Shown here piece by piece: positions 63,635 through 64,000 of a DNA stretch of 64,000 nucleotides. Under the pieces are notes generated by a model. That model made no database searches and was not told the origin of the DNA. It saw only the letters and a list, made by a program, of their open reading frames with translations. Origin of the DNA: Klebsiella sp. RIT-PI-d (GTDB taxonomy: Bacteria > Pseudomonadota > Gammaproteobacteria > Enterobacterales > Enterobacteriaceae); NCBI RefSeq assembly GCF_001187865.1, contig NZ_LGIT01000009.1, positions 1,178,001 through 1,242,000 of the forward strand. The letters run 5' to 3'. The position numbers and the translations under genes are program-made. Within the stretch, counting starts at the first letter, position 1; every line of letters starts with the position of its first letter.

Positions 63635-64000
63635 TTAATTTATGGCATTAATACACGCTATTAAGCGTTCTTTAAAGTGAACTGCCGGCGGACTGAGCAC
63701 CCGGTGATGTGCCCAGACCAGCCACATTTCAGAAACAGCATCTTCTTCAACAATAGGTATCCAGCACATTTCATCCAGCTGAACACGGCAGAAAGACGCC
63801 GGTAAAATAGACACACCCAGGCCTGCGGCTACCAGACCAATGATAGTCATTGCCTCACCGACCTCCTGAGTGATGATCGGTGATAATCCGTAGCGGCGCA
63901 TCAGTCCGAGGATATCGTCGTAAAGGCCAGTTCCAACATGCGGATCAAAGAAGACAAATGGCTCACCTGCCAGCTCGACCAGACTAACGGCGTGTTGTCT
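63635..64000 (-). CDS. ynfL: LysR-type regulator YnfL, C-terminal part
   Basis: The gene runs off the right window edge, so the DNA-binding domain is not visible. The 121 visible residues are an effector domain like E. coli YnfL: 'GTGLYDDILGLMRRYGLSPI', 'QEVGEAMTIIGLVAAGLGVS' and 'VSEMWLVWAHH'. Position next to mlc matches E. coli, where ynfM lies divergent beyond it. Confidence 0.88.
   Translation of the reverse strand, partial: RQHAVSLVELAGEPFVFFDPHVGTGLYDDILGLMRRYGLSPIITQEVGEAMTIIGLVAAGLGVSILPASFCRVQLDEMCWIPIVEEDAVSEMWLVWAHHRVLSPPAVHFKERLIACINAIN

Noticed and set aside
1-64000. CRISPR arrays, tRNA genes, insertion sequences
   Set aside because: I looked for regularly repeated units with spacers, cloverleaf-like stretches and transposase frames and saw none; a dedicated search could still find small RNAs.

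Overview
The window is chromosomal DNA of a member of the Enterobacteriaceae. It keeps long stretches of the gene order found in the E. coli/Salmonella region that runs from yneE-uxaB through glsB-sad-ptrR, sotB, marRAB-eamA-ydeE, dcp-ydfG-rspR-ydfI, rspAB, ynfABCDE and dmsD to bioD2-mlc-ynfL. Product identities come from reading the translations against remembered family members; no database search was run. There are no tRNA or rRNA genes, no recognisable insertion sequence and no CRISPR array.

Left part (1-13400) is accessory-like. It starts with a hipB-type regulator, a broken hipA start and four evenly spaced operators. Then comes a basic amino acid decarboxylase between two ArcD-like antiporters, probably an acid-stress module. 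After it lie an NTF2-like protein, fragments of two flavoenzyme genes joined tail to tail, a lipoprotein, an AT-rich polysaccharide-lyase-like protein without an export signal, and a YrbL homologue with a PhoP box. The stretch ends with a DUF2171 protein, an aldo/keto reductase, an orphan phage-type Rha/KilAC antirepressor with a LexA box, and a DUF1272 protein.

Middle-left (13400-30350) follows the yneE to ydeE backbone. It carries uxaB, a GNAT enzyme, two diguanylate cyclases, yneG-glsB, a chemoreceptor placed between glsB and sad, ptrR, a 2-hydroxyacid dehydrogenase, sotB, marRAB with a well-conserved mar operator but no marC, eamA and ydeE.

Middle (30350-39300) holds a urea ABC transporter, urtABCDE, behind a sigma-54 promoter. 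Next to it are a MetE-like methyltransferase, a rhodanese, an FtrA-type regulator and a small YmgB/AriR-like protein.

Right part (39300-64000) begins with dcp, ydfG and rspR. A six-gene hexuronate set on the minus strand follows: rspA, rspB, ydfJ, uxaC, a GPH symporter and ydfI. Together they could take glucuronate or L-gulonate through fructuronate and mannonate to 2-keto-3-deoxygluconate. Next are ynfA, ynfB, speG, ynfC and ynfD, then a Tat-exported molybdoenzyme, ynfE, that has lost its iron-sulfur and membrane-anchor partner genes but still has dmsD nearby. The window closes with the osmoprotectant transporter osmYXWV, bioD2, mlc and a partial ynfL.
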